Assembly (NCBI RefSeq): GCF_002252525.1
Contig: NZ_NNRM01000039.1
Location: 62,001 to 126,000, forward strand
From: Brucella pseudogrignonensis
Lineage (GTDB): Bacteria; Pseudomonadota; Alphaproteobacteria; Rhizobiales; Rhizobiaceae
DNA length: 64,000 nt
Direction of reading: 5' to 3'
The position numbers and the translations under genes were made by a program. The notes beneath the pieces are model-generated. The model did no database searches. It worked only from the letters and a program-made list of their open reading frames with translations, and was not told the origin of the DNA. Of this stretch, positions 17,204 through 26,680 are shown piece after piece. Positions within the stretch are counted from its first letter, which is position 1. Every line of letters begins with the position of its first letter.

Positions 17204-18034
17204 TTACTTCACGGCGCCGAAGGTGAGACCGCGCACCAGCTGGCGCTGCGTAATCCAACCAAAGACAAGAATTGGCGCGATGGCGAGCGTGGACGCCGCC
17301 GAGAGTTTTGCCCAGAAGAGCCCTTCCGGCGACGAAAAGGACGCAATGAACGCCGTCAGGGGCCCGGCTTGAGACGCCGTCAGATTGAGACTCCAGAAGG
17401 CTTCGTTCCAGCATAAAATGATGGAAAGCAGCGCGGTCGACGCAATGCCCGGCAGACTGAGCGGCAGCAACAGATAGCGGATCTGCTGTCCGACCTTGGC
17501 GCCATCCATGCGGCTGGCTTCCAGGATCTCGTGCGGCACCTCCTTGAAGAAGGAATAAAGCATCCAGACGACAATCGGCAGATTGGACAGCGTGAAGATG
17601 AGGATCAGACCGGTGCGGGTATCCAGCATGCCGCTGTCGCGCGCCAGAAGATAGATCGGCACCAGCACACCAACCGCGGGAAGCATCTTGGTCGACAGCA
17701 TCCACAGCAGCAGATCCTTGGTGCGCTTTCCCGGAAAGAACGCCGCTGCATAAGCCGCAGGCACCGCGATGATCAGCGACAGAATGGTCGCGCCCAGGCT
17801 TTCAACCACGCTGTTCATCGCATAGCGGAGATAATCAGCCCGCTGATTGACCGCTGCAAAGTTTTCAAGCGTTGGCGAGAACAACAGCTTTGGCGGAGCC
17901 ACCGCATCAATCTCGGTCTTAAACGCCGCCATCAGCATCCACAGGATCGGAAAGAACATCAGCAGCGCAACCACCCAGCCGATGATCCCGGCTGCGACAG
18001 TGGCCTTGTTGAATTTACGTCTTTTTTGAGCCAT
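17204..18034 (-). CDS. Carbohydrate ABC transporter permease (MalG/SmoG-like)
   Basis: A 276-residue inner-membrane protein with about six hydrophobic segments and the EAA loop EASRMDGAKVGQQIRYLLLPLSLPG. The start MAQKRRKFNK is basic and cytoplasmic. It is ten bases from the ATPase gene and nine from the other permease, so the transporter genes form one operon. With its partner it should form the channel for a hexitol-type substrate. Confidence 0.92.
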   Translation of the reverse strand: MAQKRRKFNKATVAAGIIGWVVALLMFFPILWMLMAAFKTEIDAVAPPKLLFSPTLENFAAVNQRADYLRYAMNSVVESLGATILSLIIAVPAAYAAAFFPGKRTKDLLLWMLSTKMLPAVGVLVPIYLLARDSGMLDTRTGLILIFTLSNLPIVVWMLYSFFKEVPHEILEASRMDGAKVGQQIRYLLLPLSLPGIASTALLSIILCWNEAFWSLNLTASQAGPLTAFIASFSSPEGLFWAKLSAASTLAIAPILVFGWITQRQLVRGLTFGAVK

Positions 18035-18043
18035 CGCAGCCTC

Positions 18044-18961
18044 CTAACTATCCAGGTTGCGCGCAACGGTGCGAATGAGAAAAAAGGCAACAATATTGGC
18101 AAGCACAATGGCAATGACGCCCGCCGCCGATGCTCCGCCAATGTCCCATTGCAACAGCGCTTTAAGATAGATGAAATAGGTCAGCGTCGTGGTGGCAATG
18201 CCAGGACCGCCCGAGGTGGTGACAAGAATTTCTGCGAAAATCGACAGAAGAAAGATCGTCTCGATCATGATGACAACGGAGATCGGACGCAGAAGATGCG
18301 GCAGAATGATGTAATAAAACATCGCCGGACCTTTCGCGCCATCCAGCCGCGCCGCCTCCATCTGCTCGCGATCGAGCGACTGCATGGCCGTCATCAGAAT
18401 GAGCGTCGCAAATGGCACCCATTGCCAGGATACGATCATGATGATGGACGCCATCGGGAACTGCGAAAACCAGTCCACCACCGGCAGGCCAAGACTGCGC
18501 GAAATGAAGGCGAAGAAGCCATTGACCGGATGCATCAACAGGTTTTTCCAGATCAGGGCCGAGACGGTCGGCATCACGAAGAACGGCGCGATAACCAGCA
18601 GCCGCGCAATGTTCTTGCCAAAGAAATCCTGGTCAAAAATGACGGCAAACAACACGCCCAGGATGATGGATATTGCCAGCACAGATCCCAGCAGGATCAA
18701 AGTGTTGGCAATTGCCGACCACAGTCCGGGGTCGGAGAGGAGGAAAGCGTAATTCGAGACACCGGCAAAGCCTGTCACGAAGGGATTGATCAGATTGTAA
18801 TATTGGAATGAAAACCACAGCGTCATCGCCAGTGGGACAATCATCCATAAAAGCAGCAGGATAACAGCAGGCGCAAGCAGAGGGCCGGTCCGAATGGTCC
18901 GGCGTGATCTGGATGCAAAACGAGACTTGGTGCCGGCAACGGCCACATTGCTAGATGGCAT
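18044..18961 (-). CDS. Carbohydrate ABC transporter permease (MalF/SmoF-like)
   Basis: ATG 18961 with GGGAGGGG just upstream gives 305 residues; the longer open frame to 19144 is not needed. The sequence has six or more membrane segments (first near RTGPLLAPAVILLLLWMIV) and the EAA loop EAARLDGAKGPAMFYYIILPHL. It pairs with the MalG-like permease. Gene order binding protein, MalF-like, MalG-like, MalK-like, dehydrogenases matches the sorbitol/mannitol (smo/mtl) operons of Rhodobacterales and rhizobia. Confidence 0.92.
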   Translation of the reverse strand: MPSSNVAVAGTKSRFASRSRRTIRTGPLLAPAVILLLLWMIVPLAMTLWFSFQYYNLINPFVTGFAGVSNYAFLLSDPGLWSAIANTLILLGSVLAISIILGVLFAVIFDQDFFGKNIARLLVIAPFFVMPTVSALIWKNLLMHPVNGFFAFISRSLGLPVVDWFSQFPMASIIMIVSWQWVPFATLILMTAMQSLDREQMEAARLDGAKGPAMFYYIILPHLLRPISVVIMIETIFLLSIFAEILVTTSGGPGIATTTLTYFIYLKALLQWDIGGASAAGVIAIVLANIVAFFLIRTVARNLDS

Positions 18962-19171
18962 GAAATGCCCCTCCCTTCCCGTTCTTGCTCTCACTCCACC
19001 AAGAGCAGTGACGGTTAAGCGGCATCGTCGGGCCGCTCTTCGGTTGCCTTCTGAGCATTTTGGGAGGCAGAACCGTTTGACAATCCTGTTCCCCATGCTC
19101 ATGAGCCTTGCGGTACAACGACCTGCCGCCCGATTTGAAGTCAAGCGGCAGGATCGGGGTGCGGGACCGGT

Positions 19172-20491
19172 TTACTTGATGTAACCGGCCTGCGTCATCA
19201 TCTGCTCTGCCTGACGCTGGGCGCCATCAAGTGCGGCATCAACAGTTTGCTGACCCGCAACAGCCGAGGAGATCGCCTGACCGACAATGGTGCCGATCGC
19301 CTGAAATTCCGGGATCGCTACGAACTGGATCCCTGTATAGGGAACCGGGTCCTTGGTCGGCTTGGTTGGATCAGCAGACTCGATCGCCTTGAGAACGGTC
19401 TCGGCAAACGGCGCCGCCTTTTTATAGTTCTCATTGGCATAGGTCGATTGACGGGTGCCCGGGGGAACCGCGACCCAGCCTTCCTTCTCGCCGACCAGTT
19501 CGACATATTTCTTCGAGGTGGCCCATTTGAGGAACGACTTTGCCGCTTCCGCCTTGCTGGTCGAGGCCGGGATTGCAAGGTTCCATGACCATGCCCAGGC
19601 GGAACCGTTCGGCGTCACTTCAACGGGCGCCTTGGTAAAGGCGACCTTATCGGCAACCTGGCTCTGGGTCTTGTCATAGATGCGCCCAGCAGCAGAGGTC
19701 GCGTCAATCCACATCGCGCAATGTCCCGTCGAGAACAAAGCCTGGTTTTCGTTGAAACCATTGGAGGTAATTCCGGGAGGGCCTGCTTCCTTCATCAGAT
19801 CAACGTAGAAATTGATCGCCTTCTTCCATTCATCCGAATTGATCTGTGGCTTCCATTGCTCGTCAAACCAGCGACCACCATAGGTGTTCACCAGCGTGCC
19901 AAGATAGGCCATGTTTTCGCCCCAGCCCGGCTTGCCACGCAGGCAGAGGCCATATTGTTCCTTCGACTTGTCGGTCAGCTTGGTGGCAAATTCCTTGATC
20001 TGCGCATAGGTCGGCGCCTCAGGCATGGTCAGACCAGCCGCTTCAAACAGATCCTTGCGGTAAAGGGTAAACGAGCTTTCAGCATAGAAGGGCACGGCGT
20101 AAAGCTTGTCATCCACGGTGAGACCCGCGCGCACCGGCTTGATCAGATCATCATAATCATAATCATCACCAAGATCGCCGACCTCAAGCAGCCAGCCTGC
20201 CTTGCCCCAGATCGGCGCCTCGTAGCCACCGATGGTCATGATATCGAACTGTCCACTCTTGGTGGCAATGTCGGTGGTCACGCGTTGACGCAACACGTTT
20301 TCTTCCAAAACCACCCAATTGAGCTTGTTGCCGGTTTCCTTCTCCCATTCCGACGACAGCTTCTGCATGATGATCATGTCAGCATTGTTGACTGTGGCGA
20401 TGGTGAGTTCCTCAGCACTCGCCGCTCCACATCCAATGGCCAATATTGCCACCGATGCAATCAGTCCTGCACGATAAGATTTGGTTCGCAT
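19172..20491 (-). CDS. Extracellular polyol/sugar-binding protein (SmoE-like, family 1)
   Basis: ATG 20491 with GGAGGAGACGAA upstream gives 439 residues; the frame is open to 20569. A signal peptide of about 26 residues ends at AASA. The mature protein has features of family 1 solute-binding proteins: QKLSSEWEKETGNKLNWVVLEEN, IMTIGGYEAPIWGKAGWL, YAVPFYAESSFTLYRKDLFEAAGL and GGWAVP-like C-terminal segments. It heads the polyol operon and has a LacI-type operator candidate (20523-20540) just upstream, so it is probably repressed by the neighbouring LacI protein. Confidence 0.9.
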   Translation of the reverse strand: MRTKSYRAGLIASVAILAIGCGAASAEELTIATVNNADMIIMQKLSSEWEKETGNKLNWVVLEENVLRQRVTTDIATKSGQFDIMTIGGYEAPIWGKAGWLLEVGDLGDDYDYDDLIKPVRAGLTVDDKLYAVPFYAESSFTLYRKDLFEAAGLTMPEAPTYAQIKEFATKLTDKSKEQYGLCLRGKPGWGENMAYLGTLVNTYGGRWFDEQWKPQINSDEWKKAINFYVDLMKEAGPPGITSNGFNENQALFSTGHCAMWIDATSAAGRIYDKTQSQVADKVAFTKAPVEVTPNGSAWAWSWNLAIPASTSKAEAAKSFLKWATSKKYVELVGEKEGWVAVPPGTRQSTYANENYKKAAPFAETVLKAIESADPTKPTKDPVPYTGIQFVAIPEFQAIGTIVGQAISSAVAGQQTVDAALDGAQRQAEQMMTQAGYIK

Positions 20492-20522
20492 TTCGTCTCC
20501 TCCTTTACGAATGCATAGCAAA

Positions 20523-20540
20523 TTTCTTACATGTGTAAAA
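20523..20540. promoter_or_regulatory. LacI-type operator candidate upstream of the polyol operon
   Basis: TTTCTTACATGTGTAAAA, centred on ACATGT with TTT/AAA ends, lies 32 bases ahead of the binding-protein start. Related TTTTACRC half-sites occur at 21800-21814 and 21926-21947. Confidence 0.45.
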
Positions 20541-20718
20541 TTTATGAACAGTCCCATGCGGCTTGTCAAGCGAGGCTTTCTCTTGCCTGCCTTCTCACAA
20601 TGCTAACAGCAAAAACGATGTTTCAATAAGAAAATTCTTGGAGGTGGCCTGGTTGAGAAATACGCCTTGAAAGACTGCATCCCGCGACACCATCAGATCA
20701 AGACATCCATAGAACCGA

Positions 20719-21750
20719 TCAGGCCGAGCCACGCATGATCAGATGACTGTCGAGCCTGCGCAGCTCGGTCTCCACCGCCGCACCACTCTCCTGCGCATGA
20801 ATACGCGAAAACAGCATATCGAGCCCCAATTGCGCGATATTGCGATAATCCTGCGCCACCGTGGTCAGAGGCGGACAGGTGAAGCGACTGAGCGGATGAT
20901 CATCATGGCCTGCGACCCGCAGATCGCAACCGGCCTCGCGGCCGACATGACGGCGTCTTTCAAAGGCCGCCGCGATGACACCGAATGCCAGCCGGTCATT
21001 GGCACAAAGCACCGTGCGCGTCGGAAAGCCACCGCGATCAAGAATTCGCCCGGCCTCGCAATAGCCGAGCTCTTCGAAATTCCAGTTGCGGGCCGCCATC
21101 GGCAGCACGATCGGCTCGACGCCCAGATGCTCCATCGTCGCAATATAAGCAGAACGCCGGTCCAATGCATTCTGATTGACAGCTGGCATTTCCAAAAAGC
21201 ACGGATGTTCGCCCGTCCGACACAAATATTCGGTTATATTGCCAATGCTCTGGCGATTATCGGTGCCGACAAACGGCTGATCCTCGCCAATCCGATTGTC
21301 CAGAAACACCATCGGCATGGCGTTGGACAGACTGGCCAGCAGCTTGGTGTCGGTATCAAATCCGAGCGGCGCCATCAGCACGCCGGCAATTTTCAGCGAC
21401 ATTAATGTGCGCATTGCCCGCGCTTCCAGCTTGCGGTCACCATGCGATGACAGAACAATCGTCCAATAACCTTCGGAAAGGCAGCGCATCTCGATCTGAC
21501 GGATGATTTCAGCGTAGAAGGGATCGGAGATGTGCGGAACAATCACCCCGATATTCTTGGGCTTTTTCCGATTGAGGCTGACCGCAAATATATTGGGCTG
21601 GTAATTATGGTCCTTAAGCGCCTGTTCAATGCGGGCGCGGGTCGAGGCCTTGACACTTTCGGGATTGTCGAAATATTTCGAAACGGTTGGCCGCGAAAGC
21701 CCACTGGCCGCCGCGAATTCCTCCATCGTCCGGATCTTGTGACCACCCAT
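20719..21750 (-). CDS. LacI family transcriptional repressor
   Basis: ATG 21750 with GGAAGA upstream gives 343 residues. The N-terminal LacI helix-turn-helix is TMEEFAAASGLSRPTVSKYF followed by the hinge helix; the periplasmic-binding-like effector domain has NIGVIVPHISDPFYAEII, GVLMAPLGFDT, VFLDNRI and the late TVAQDYRNIAQLGLDML. It lies between the two polyol/sugar transporters and is the obvious regulator of both. The related half-sites at the three nearby promoters, including its own, support that. The inducer is probably the polyol or an intermediate such as tagatose. Confidence 0.9.
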   Translation of the reverse strand: MGGHKIRTMEEFAAASGLSRPTVSKYFDNPESVKASTRARIEQALKDHNYQPNIFAVSLNRKKPKNIGVIVPHISDPFYAEIIRQIEMRCLSEGYWTIVLSSHGDRKLEARAMRTLMSLKIAGVLMAPLGFDTDTKLLASLSNAMPMVFLDNRIGEDQPFVGTDNRQSIGNITEYLCRTGEHPCFLEMPAVNQNALDRRSAYIATMEHLGVEPIVLPMAARNWNFEELGYCEAGRILDRGGFPTRTVLCANDRLAFGVIAAAFERRRHVGREAGCDLRVAGHDDHPLSRFTCPPLTTVAQDYRNIAQLGLDMLFSRIHAQESGAAVETELRRLDSHLIMRGSA

Positions 21751-22121
21751 TGCGCATTCTTCCCGATCCGCTCGAGTCATTGTTCCAGCGGCATATTTCT
21801 TTCTATGCGTAAAATTTTTTTGACACAGAAGCAACCGCGTTTGTGATGTCTGCCCGGCAATCACCGCATAACCCTGCCAGAAACACCGTGATCTCGCTGT
21901 GAAATCCCGCGAAAAAATCAACCACTTTTTTACACGCGACAATTTTTATATTGACTCCCGGAACAAGCTTACGCATGTCTATATTCGGCTCGCGTGAGCC
22001 ACGCACGGAGCCTGCCTTCCACACGACCTGGTCACCGGTCCGGTGCCCACGCCGCACGGATTGCGCGGAGGTCCCAATCATCAGGAGGAGCCGGACAGCC
22101 CGGTTCTCGTCGGAGGAAATC
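21751..22121. promoter_or_regulatory. Divergent regulatory region with two more LacI-like half-sites
   Basis: The 370-base gap between the repressor and the RbsB-like gene contains TTTCTATGCGTAAAA (21800-21814) and TTTTTTACACGCGACAATTT (21926-21945), sharing TTTTACRC with the site at 20523. TTGACT at 21951 may be a -35 element. The remainder shows no gene. Confidence 0.4.
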
Positions 22122-23024
22122 ATGTTTCGTAAGTCGCTCGCCCGTATTCTGTTCTCTGGCGTTGCCTTGGCAATGCTCAGCGGTATCGCCGCCGCCGAAG
22201 GCATTGGAGCATCGCTACTCACCCAGCAGCATCCCTTCTACATTTCCCTCGCCGAGGCGATGAAGAAGCAGGCCACCACAGAGGGCGTTGCGCTGGAAGT
22301 CTCCATTGCCAATCAGGACCTGAGCAAGCAGCTGGCGGATGTCGAGGATTTCATTACCAAGGGCGTCGATGTGATCATCATTTCGCCCGTCGACAGCAAG
22401 GGCGTCCGCTCGGCCATTACCAAGGCACAGAAAGCGGGTATCAAGGTCATTACAGTTGACGTACCAGCCAACAATATTGATGTGACCTCCTTTGTTGGTA
22501 CCGACAATTTTGCTGGCGGGGAAAAGGCTGGCGAATTAATGGCAACATCGATTGGCGACAAAGGCAATGTTGCTGTGATTGAATACCCGACTGTTCAATC
22601 GGTGGTGGACCGCGTCGAAGGCTTCAAAAAGGCAATCGCAAATCATCCAGACATCAAGATCGTATCGATCCAGCCTGGTATCACCCGTTCGGAAGCCTTG
22701 GCAGCAGCACAGAACATCATTCAAGCCAATCCAGACATTGTAGGTATCTTTGGCTTTGGCGATGACGCCGCTCTCGCAGCCGCTTCCGCTGTAAAAGCTG
22801 CAAAGCTCGAAAAGCAGGTCAAGGTTATCGGCTTTGATGGTATGGAAGAAGCCCGCAACGCGGTTAAAAACGACCCGATCATGGTCGGGGTGATTGCGCA
22901 GTATCCCGAAGAAATGGGCAAGGTTGCCGTTGAAACCGCAGTCAAGGTGATCAAGGGCGAAGAGGTTCCTGCAAAGCAGCCAATCGTACCGGGCGTTGTC
23001 ACCAAGGACGGCGAAACCAAGTAA
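22122..23024 (+). CDS. RbsB-like sugar/polyol ABC transporter binding protein
   Basis: ATG 22122 with a strong GGAGGAAATC site gives 300 residues. The signal peptide is about 25 residues (ALAMLSGIAAAEG). The mature part is the type I periplasmic fold: FYISLAEAMKKQA, LADVEDFITKGVDVIIISPVDSKG, VITVDVPANNIDVTSFVGTDN and GFDGMEEARNAV, as in ribose/galactose-type binding proteins. It is the first gene of the plus-strand operon RbsB-, RbsA- and RbsC-like, kinase, GatZ-like. A hairpin after the stop may favour high expression of this gene relative to the distal ones. Confidence 0.92.
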   Translation: MFRKSLARILFSGVALAMLSGIAAAEGIGASLLTQQHPFYISLAEAMKKQATTEGVALEVSIANQDLSKQLADVEDFITKGVDVIIISPVDSKGVRSAITKAQKAGIKVITVDVPANNIDVTSFVGTDNFAGGEKAGELMATSIGDKGNVAVIEYPTVQSVVDRVEGFKKAIANHPDIKIVSIQPGITRSEALAAAQNIIQANPDIVGIFGFGDDAALAAASAVKAAKLEKQVKVIGFDGMEEARNAVKNDPIMVGVIAQYPEEMGKVAVETAVKVIKGEEVPAKQPIVPGVVTKDGETK

Positions 23025-23032
23025 AACCGCGT

Positions 23033-23065
23033 GAAATGACGGCATCTCCTCCCAGTCGTCATTTC
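23033..23065 (+). other. Intra-operon hairpin after the binding-protein gene
   Basis: GAAATGACG pairs with CGTCATTTC across a 15-base loop in the 171-base gap before the ATPase gene. There is no strong T-run, so partial termination or mRNA stabilisation is more likely than full termination. Confidence 0.5.
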
Positions 23066-23195
23066 GCTTTCGTGCGCGGCGGCACGACGCTCATCACGCG
23101 TCCGTGCCGCCGCAGCACATGATCGATACAAGGCTGTCTGTTGGGCATTTTCAAGCGTAACAAATACAGACCTCAAATGGAGAGCGGAGATTCCG

Positions 23196-24728
23196 ATGAC
23201 CGCTATCGATTCTGCGACCGCGACCAATCAGGATATTGTGCTTGAAATCAGCAATGTCGCCAAGACATTTGGCCCTGTTGTTGCACTCAAGCGCATGAAC
23301 CTGACTGTTCGGCGCGGGCGCGTGCATACATTGCTAGGCGAAAACGGTGCCGGCAAATCCACCCTGATGAAAATCCTTGCCGGTGTCTTTAAACCAACAT
23401 CAGGCACGATTGTGCTCAAGGGCGTCCCTTACGCGCCCAAGAACCCGCGCGGCGCACGCACCAGTGGCATTTCAATCGTTTTCCAAGAGCTAAGCCTGTC
23501 TCGCAACCTATCGGTCGCCGAGAACATTCTGGCAAACAATGAGCCTAGCCGCTTTGGCTTTATCCGAGATCGAGAACTCAACGCCGAAGCCAGCAAGCTC
23601 ATTGCAGAACTCGGTCTGCCCGTAGACGCGCGTGCCAAAGTCGGCGATCTATCGATTGCGCAGCGACAGTTGGTTGAAATCGCCAAGGGGTTGAGCCAAC
23701 CGGCTGACGTCGTCATTCTAGACGAACCGACATCATCGCTCTCTGACAGCGAAGCCGAGATTCTTTTCACCATCATTGAACGGCTCAAAGCGCGCGGTAC
23801 AGCCGTCATCTACATTTCCCACCGCATGGAAGAAATCATGCGACTGTCCGACGACATTACAGTCGTGCGCGATGGTGAATATGTAACAACGACTGAAAAA
23901 AGCCAGACCAGCATTGAAAAACTGATTGCCTTGATGGTCGGTCGCGAGATGAACGACATCTACCCCCCTCGTGAAGCCCCGCCGCCGTCAAAAATCATTC
24001 CTCCCATCCTGAAAACCAACCAGCTTTCCGTTCCGGGCAAATTCAACAATGTATCAATTGAAGTGAAACCGGGCGAAGTCCTAGGGCTTTTTGGTCTTGT
24101 CGGCTCTGGCCGTTCGGATGTGATGAAGGCACTCTTCGGGATGCTCCATCCAACCGGCGAGATCTTATTGGATGGAAAATCAATCACTCTTGCCTCTCCA
24201 GCACAAGCGATTGCCAATGGCATCGCTTTTGTGACCGAGAACCGCAAGGAAGAAGGCCTTGTTCTGCCGCAGAGCGTTGAACGCAACATCAACATGGTTG
24301 CTCTCGGGCAACTCGCTGGACCTTTTGGCATGATGCGCTCCGCCGCTGAACGCTCGAGCGCAAAAGCTGAAGTGCTAAGGCTGGCGATCAAGACCGCTTC
24401 CATTGATACAGCTGCGGGTTCGCTTAGTGGTGGCAATCAGCAGAAGATTGTGCTGGCGAAGTGGCTTCAGATGAAGCCCAAAATCCTCATCCTGGATGAG
24501 CCGACCCGTGGCGTCGATGTCGGCGCAAAATTTGAAATCTATCGCATCATCCGTGAACTTGCCGCCCATGGTGCGGCAATCCTGATGGTTTCGTCCGAGT
24601 TACCAGAAGTTTTGGGACTGAGTGATCGCGTTGTTGTCATGCATAACAAGCATGTCGCCGCAACACTCAACGCAGATGGCCTCACACCAGAAACCGTCAT
24701 GAGCTACGCAGCAGGAATGCATCAATGA
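23196..24728 (+). CDS. RbsA-like sugar ABC transporter ATPase with two nucleotide-binding domains
   Basis: 510 residues, the standard length of duplicated sugar ATPases. The first domain has GENGAGKST and LSIAQRQLVEIAKGL with VVILDEPTSSLSD; the second has GLVGSGRSDV (degenerate P-loop, normal for RbsA) and LSGGNQQKIVLAKWL with ILILDEPTRGVDVG. It overlaps the permease gene by four bases (ATGA). It should drive uptake of the ligand of the preceding binding protein. Confidence 0.94.
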   Translation: MTAIDSATATNQDIVLEISNVAKTFGPVVALKRMNLTVRRGRVHTLLGENGAGKSTLMKILAGVFKPTSGTIVLKGVPYAPKNPRGARTSGISIVFQELSLSRNLSVAENILANNEPSRFGFIRDRELNAEASKLIAELGLPVDARAKVGDLSIAQRQLVEIAKGLSQPADVVILDEPTSSLSDSEAEILFTIIERLKARGTAVIYISHRMEEIMRLSDDITVVRDGEYVTTTEKSQTSIEKLIALMVGREMNDIYPPREAPPPSKIIPPILKTNQLSVPGKFNNVSIEVKPGEVLGLFGLVGSGRSDVMKALFGMLHPTGEILLDGKSITLASPAQAIANGIAFVTENRKEEGLVLPQSVERNINMVALGQLAGPFGMMRSAAERSSAKAEVLRLAIKTASIDTAAGSLSGGNQQKIVLAKWLQMKPKILILDEPTRGVDVGAKFEIYRIIRELAAHGAAILMVSSELPEVLGLSDRVVVMHNKHVAATLNADGLTPETVMSYAAGMHQ

Positions 24729-25720
24729 GCAACCCACAAGATATTCAGAAAAAAGCCACAGATGCAGAAATTCGTCGTTCGCTTTTCTCTTCTCCAATGA
24801 TCCGTCAATATGGCGGCATTGTCATTTCCCTGGCCGTTCTCTGCATTGTTTTTGCAATGTTGAACCCTCGCTTTGTCGCGTTCAACAACGTCATGAACAT
24901 CATGCAGCAGGTGGCGGTCATCGCTGTTGCGGCCTACGGCATGACCTATGTGATCCTGCTCGGTGAAATTGACCTCTCCATCGGCTCAATCATTGCAGTC
25001 GCTGGCATGGTGGCGGCACAGGCATTTTCCATGGGATTCGGTTTTGCGCCAACGGTTATCTTCACTCTCGCGGCCGGCGCCATCATGGGCGGACTGAACG
25101 GTGTGCTCTCCGCAAAGCTCATGCTTCCGTCCTTCATTGTGACAGTCGCAACAATGGGCATCTATCGCGGCATGGTCAGCCTGCCCACCAACGGTGCGCC
25201 GGAAATTATCGAGAATGAAACCTGGCTCGCAATCGGTTCTGAGAGCTGGCTCGGTCTGCCAATCATCATCTGGATCGTCGGCGTTCTATTTCTCGTCAAC
25301 TATGTTCTGCTCTCCAAAACAGTTTTTGGCCGACGCATCTATCTGGCGGGTGGCAACAAGGAAGCAGCGATCTATTCCGGCATTCGGGTCGATCGCATCA
25401 AGATCCTCGTCTTCATGCTCTCGGGTGTCATGGCCGCGATCAGCGGTATTCTGCTCTCATCACGTTTATCATCGGCGCAGACCAATGCTGGTATGGGCTA
25501 CGAGCTTGATGCGATTGCAGCTGTGGTTCTGGGTGGCACATCGCTTGCCGGCGGTGTCGGCACCATGGTTGGCACAATCCTTGGCGCACTGATCATCGGC
25601 GTCATCAACAACGGCATGAACATGCTGTCAGTGCCATATTTTTATCAGCTCATCGTTAAGGGCGTGGTCATTCTCGTCGCCGTCTGGCTTGATGTCCGCT
25701 CGAAATCCGTCAGAACATAA
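24725..25720 (+). CDS. RbsC-like sugar ABC transporter permease
   Basis: 331 residues with eight to ten hydrophobic segments and the branched-chain/ribose permease family pattern (YGMTYVILLGEIDLSIGSI, GGTSLAGGVGTMVGTILGALIIGVI). The four-base overlap with the ATPase gene implies translational coupling. It forms the membrane channel of the second sugar transporter in the island. Confidence 0.93.
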   Translation: MSNPQDIQKKATDAEIRRSLFSSPMIRQYGGIVISLAVLCIVFAMLNPRFVAFNNVMNIMQQVAVIAVAAYGMTYVILLGEIDLSIGSIIAVAGMVAAQAFSMGFGFAPTVIFTLAAGAIMGGLNGVLSAKLMLPSFIVTVATMGIYRGMVSLPTNGAPEIIENETWLAIGSESWLGLPIIIWIVGVLFLVNYVLLSKTVFGRRIYLAGGNKEAAIYSGIRVDRIKILVFMLSGVMAAISGILLSSRLSSAQTNAGMGYELDAIAAVVLGGTSLAGGVGTMVGTILGALIIGVINNGMNMLSVPYFYQLIVKGVVILVAVWLDVRSKSVRT

Positions 25721-25732
25721 CTTGGTGCTCCT

Positions 25733-26680
25733 ATGAAAAAGATCATCACCATCGGCGAAATCGTCGTTGAGATCATGGCTATCGAAACCGGCAACGGCTT
25801 CAAAAGCGCCATCCCGCTGATTGGCCCTTTTGCCTCCGGCGCACCGGCGATATTCATTGACCAGGCAGCCAAGATGGGGCAACCCTGTGGCATTGTCAGT
25901 GCCGTTGGCAATGACGACTTTGGCACCCTCAACATCGAACGTTTGCAAACAGATGGCGTCGATGTTTCAGCAATCAGCGTGCATCCAACAGCTGCCACTG
26001 GCAGCGCTTTCGTGCGTTATCGCCCCGATGGAAATCGCGATTTCATCTTCAACATCAAGCACAGTGCATGCAGCGCGATTGCGCTGACACCTGAAGCAGA
26101 AAAGTTGATAGAGACCGCTGATCATCTTCATATCATGGGCTCAGCGCTTTTCTCGGAGAGCATTGTCACGGCTATCCACGAGGCAACGATGCGCATCAAA
26201 GCGAAAGGCGGCACGGTCTCATTTGATCCGAATATCCGCAAGGAAATGCTTGATCTTCCAGGTATGCGCGACGCCCTCGTACACGCACTCGAACATACCG
26301 ATTTGTTCATGCCGAGCGGGCCTGAAATCTTCCTTTTCACCAAGGCTTTGGACGAAAAGGCAGCCATCGAGGAGCTACTCGCTCGTGGCATCAAGGCAAT
26401 TGTCATTAAGCGTGGCGCTGAAGGCGCAAGCTATTTCGACCAGTCTGGCGACGTCACAGCACCAGCATTCAAGGTGGATGAAATTGATCCAACCGGCGCA
26501 GGTGACAGCTTTGGCGCAGCCTTCGTCACGTGCTGGTTGCGCGGTATCGCAGCAAAGGAAGCTTTGACGATAGCCAACGCGACAGGCGCGCGCGCGGTCG
26601 GTGTCAAAGGGCCGATGGAAGGCACGTCAACGATGGATGAAATCAATGCATTCATCGCAAAAAACGGAGTCCCGTTATGA
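25733..26680 (+). CDS. PfkB-family sugar kinase, likely D-tagatose kinase
   Basis: 315 residues of the ribokinase/PfkB family. The N-terminal sugar-binding lid (ITIGEIVVEIMA, then FASGAPAIFIDQAAKMG) and the C-terminal DPTGAGDSFGAAF with the catalytic Asp near 257 are intact. It lies 12 bases after the permease and overlaps the GatZ-like gene by four bases. In Agrobacterium tumefaciens a PF00294 kinase next to a PF08013 protein phosphorylates D-tagatose at C6; I transfer that function here on domain and neighbourhood grounds, not on measured similarity. Confidence 0.87.
   Translation: MKKIITIGEIVVEIMAIETGNGFKSAIPLIGPFASGAPAIFIDQAAKMGQPCGIVSAVGNDDFGTLNIERLQTDGVDVSAISVHPTAATGSAFVRYRPDGNRDFIFNIKHSACSAIALTPEAEKLIETADHLHIMGSALFSESIVTAIHEATMRIKAKGGTVSFDPNIRKEMLDLPGMRDALVHALEHTDLFMPSGPEIFLFTKALDEKAAIEELLARGIKAIVIKRGAEGASYFDQSGDVTAPAFKVDEIDPTGAGDSFGAAFVTCWLRGIAAKEALTIANATGARAVGVKGPMEGTSTMDEINAFIAKNGVPL

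Noticed and set aside
17531-18811. 426-codon plus-strand open frame opposite the sugar permease genes
   Set aside because: Antisense to two well-supported permeases with EAA loops; composition is implausible (Arg/His/Asp/Gln rich) for a real protein.
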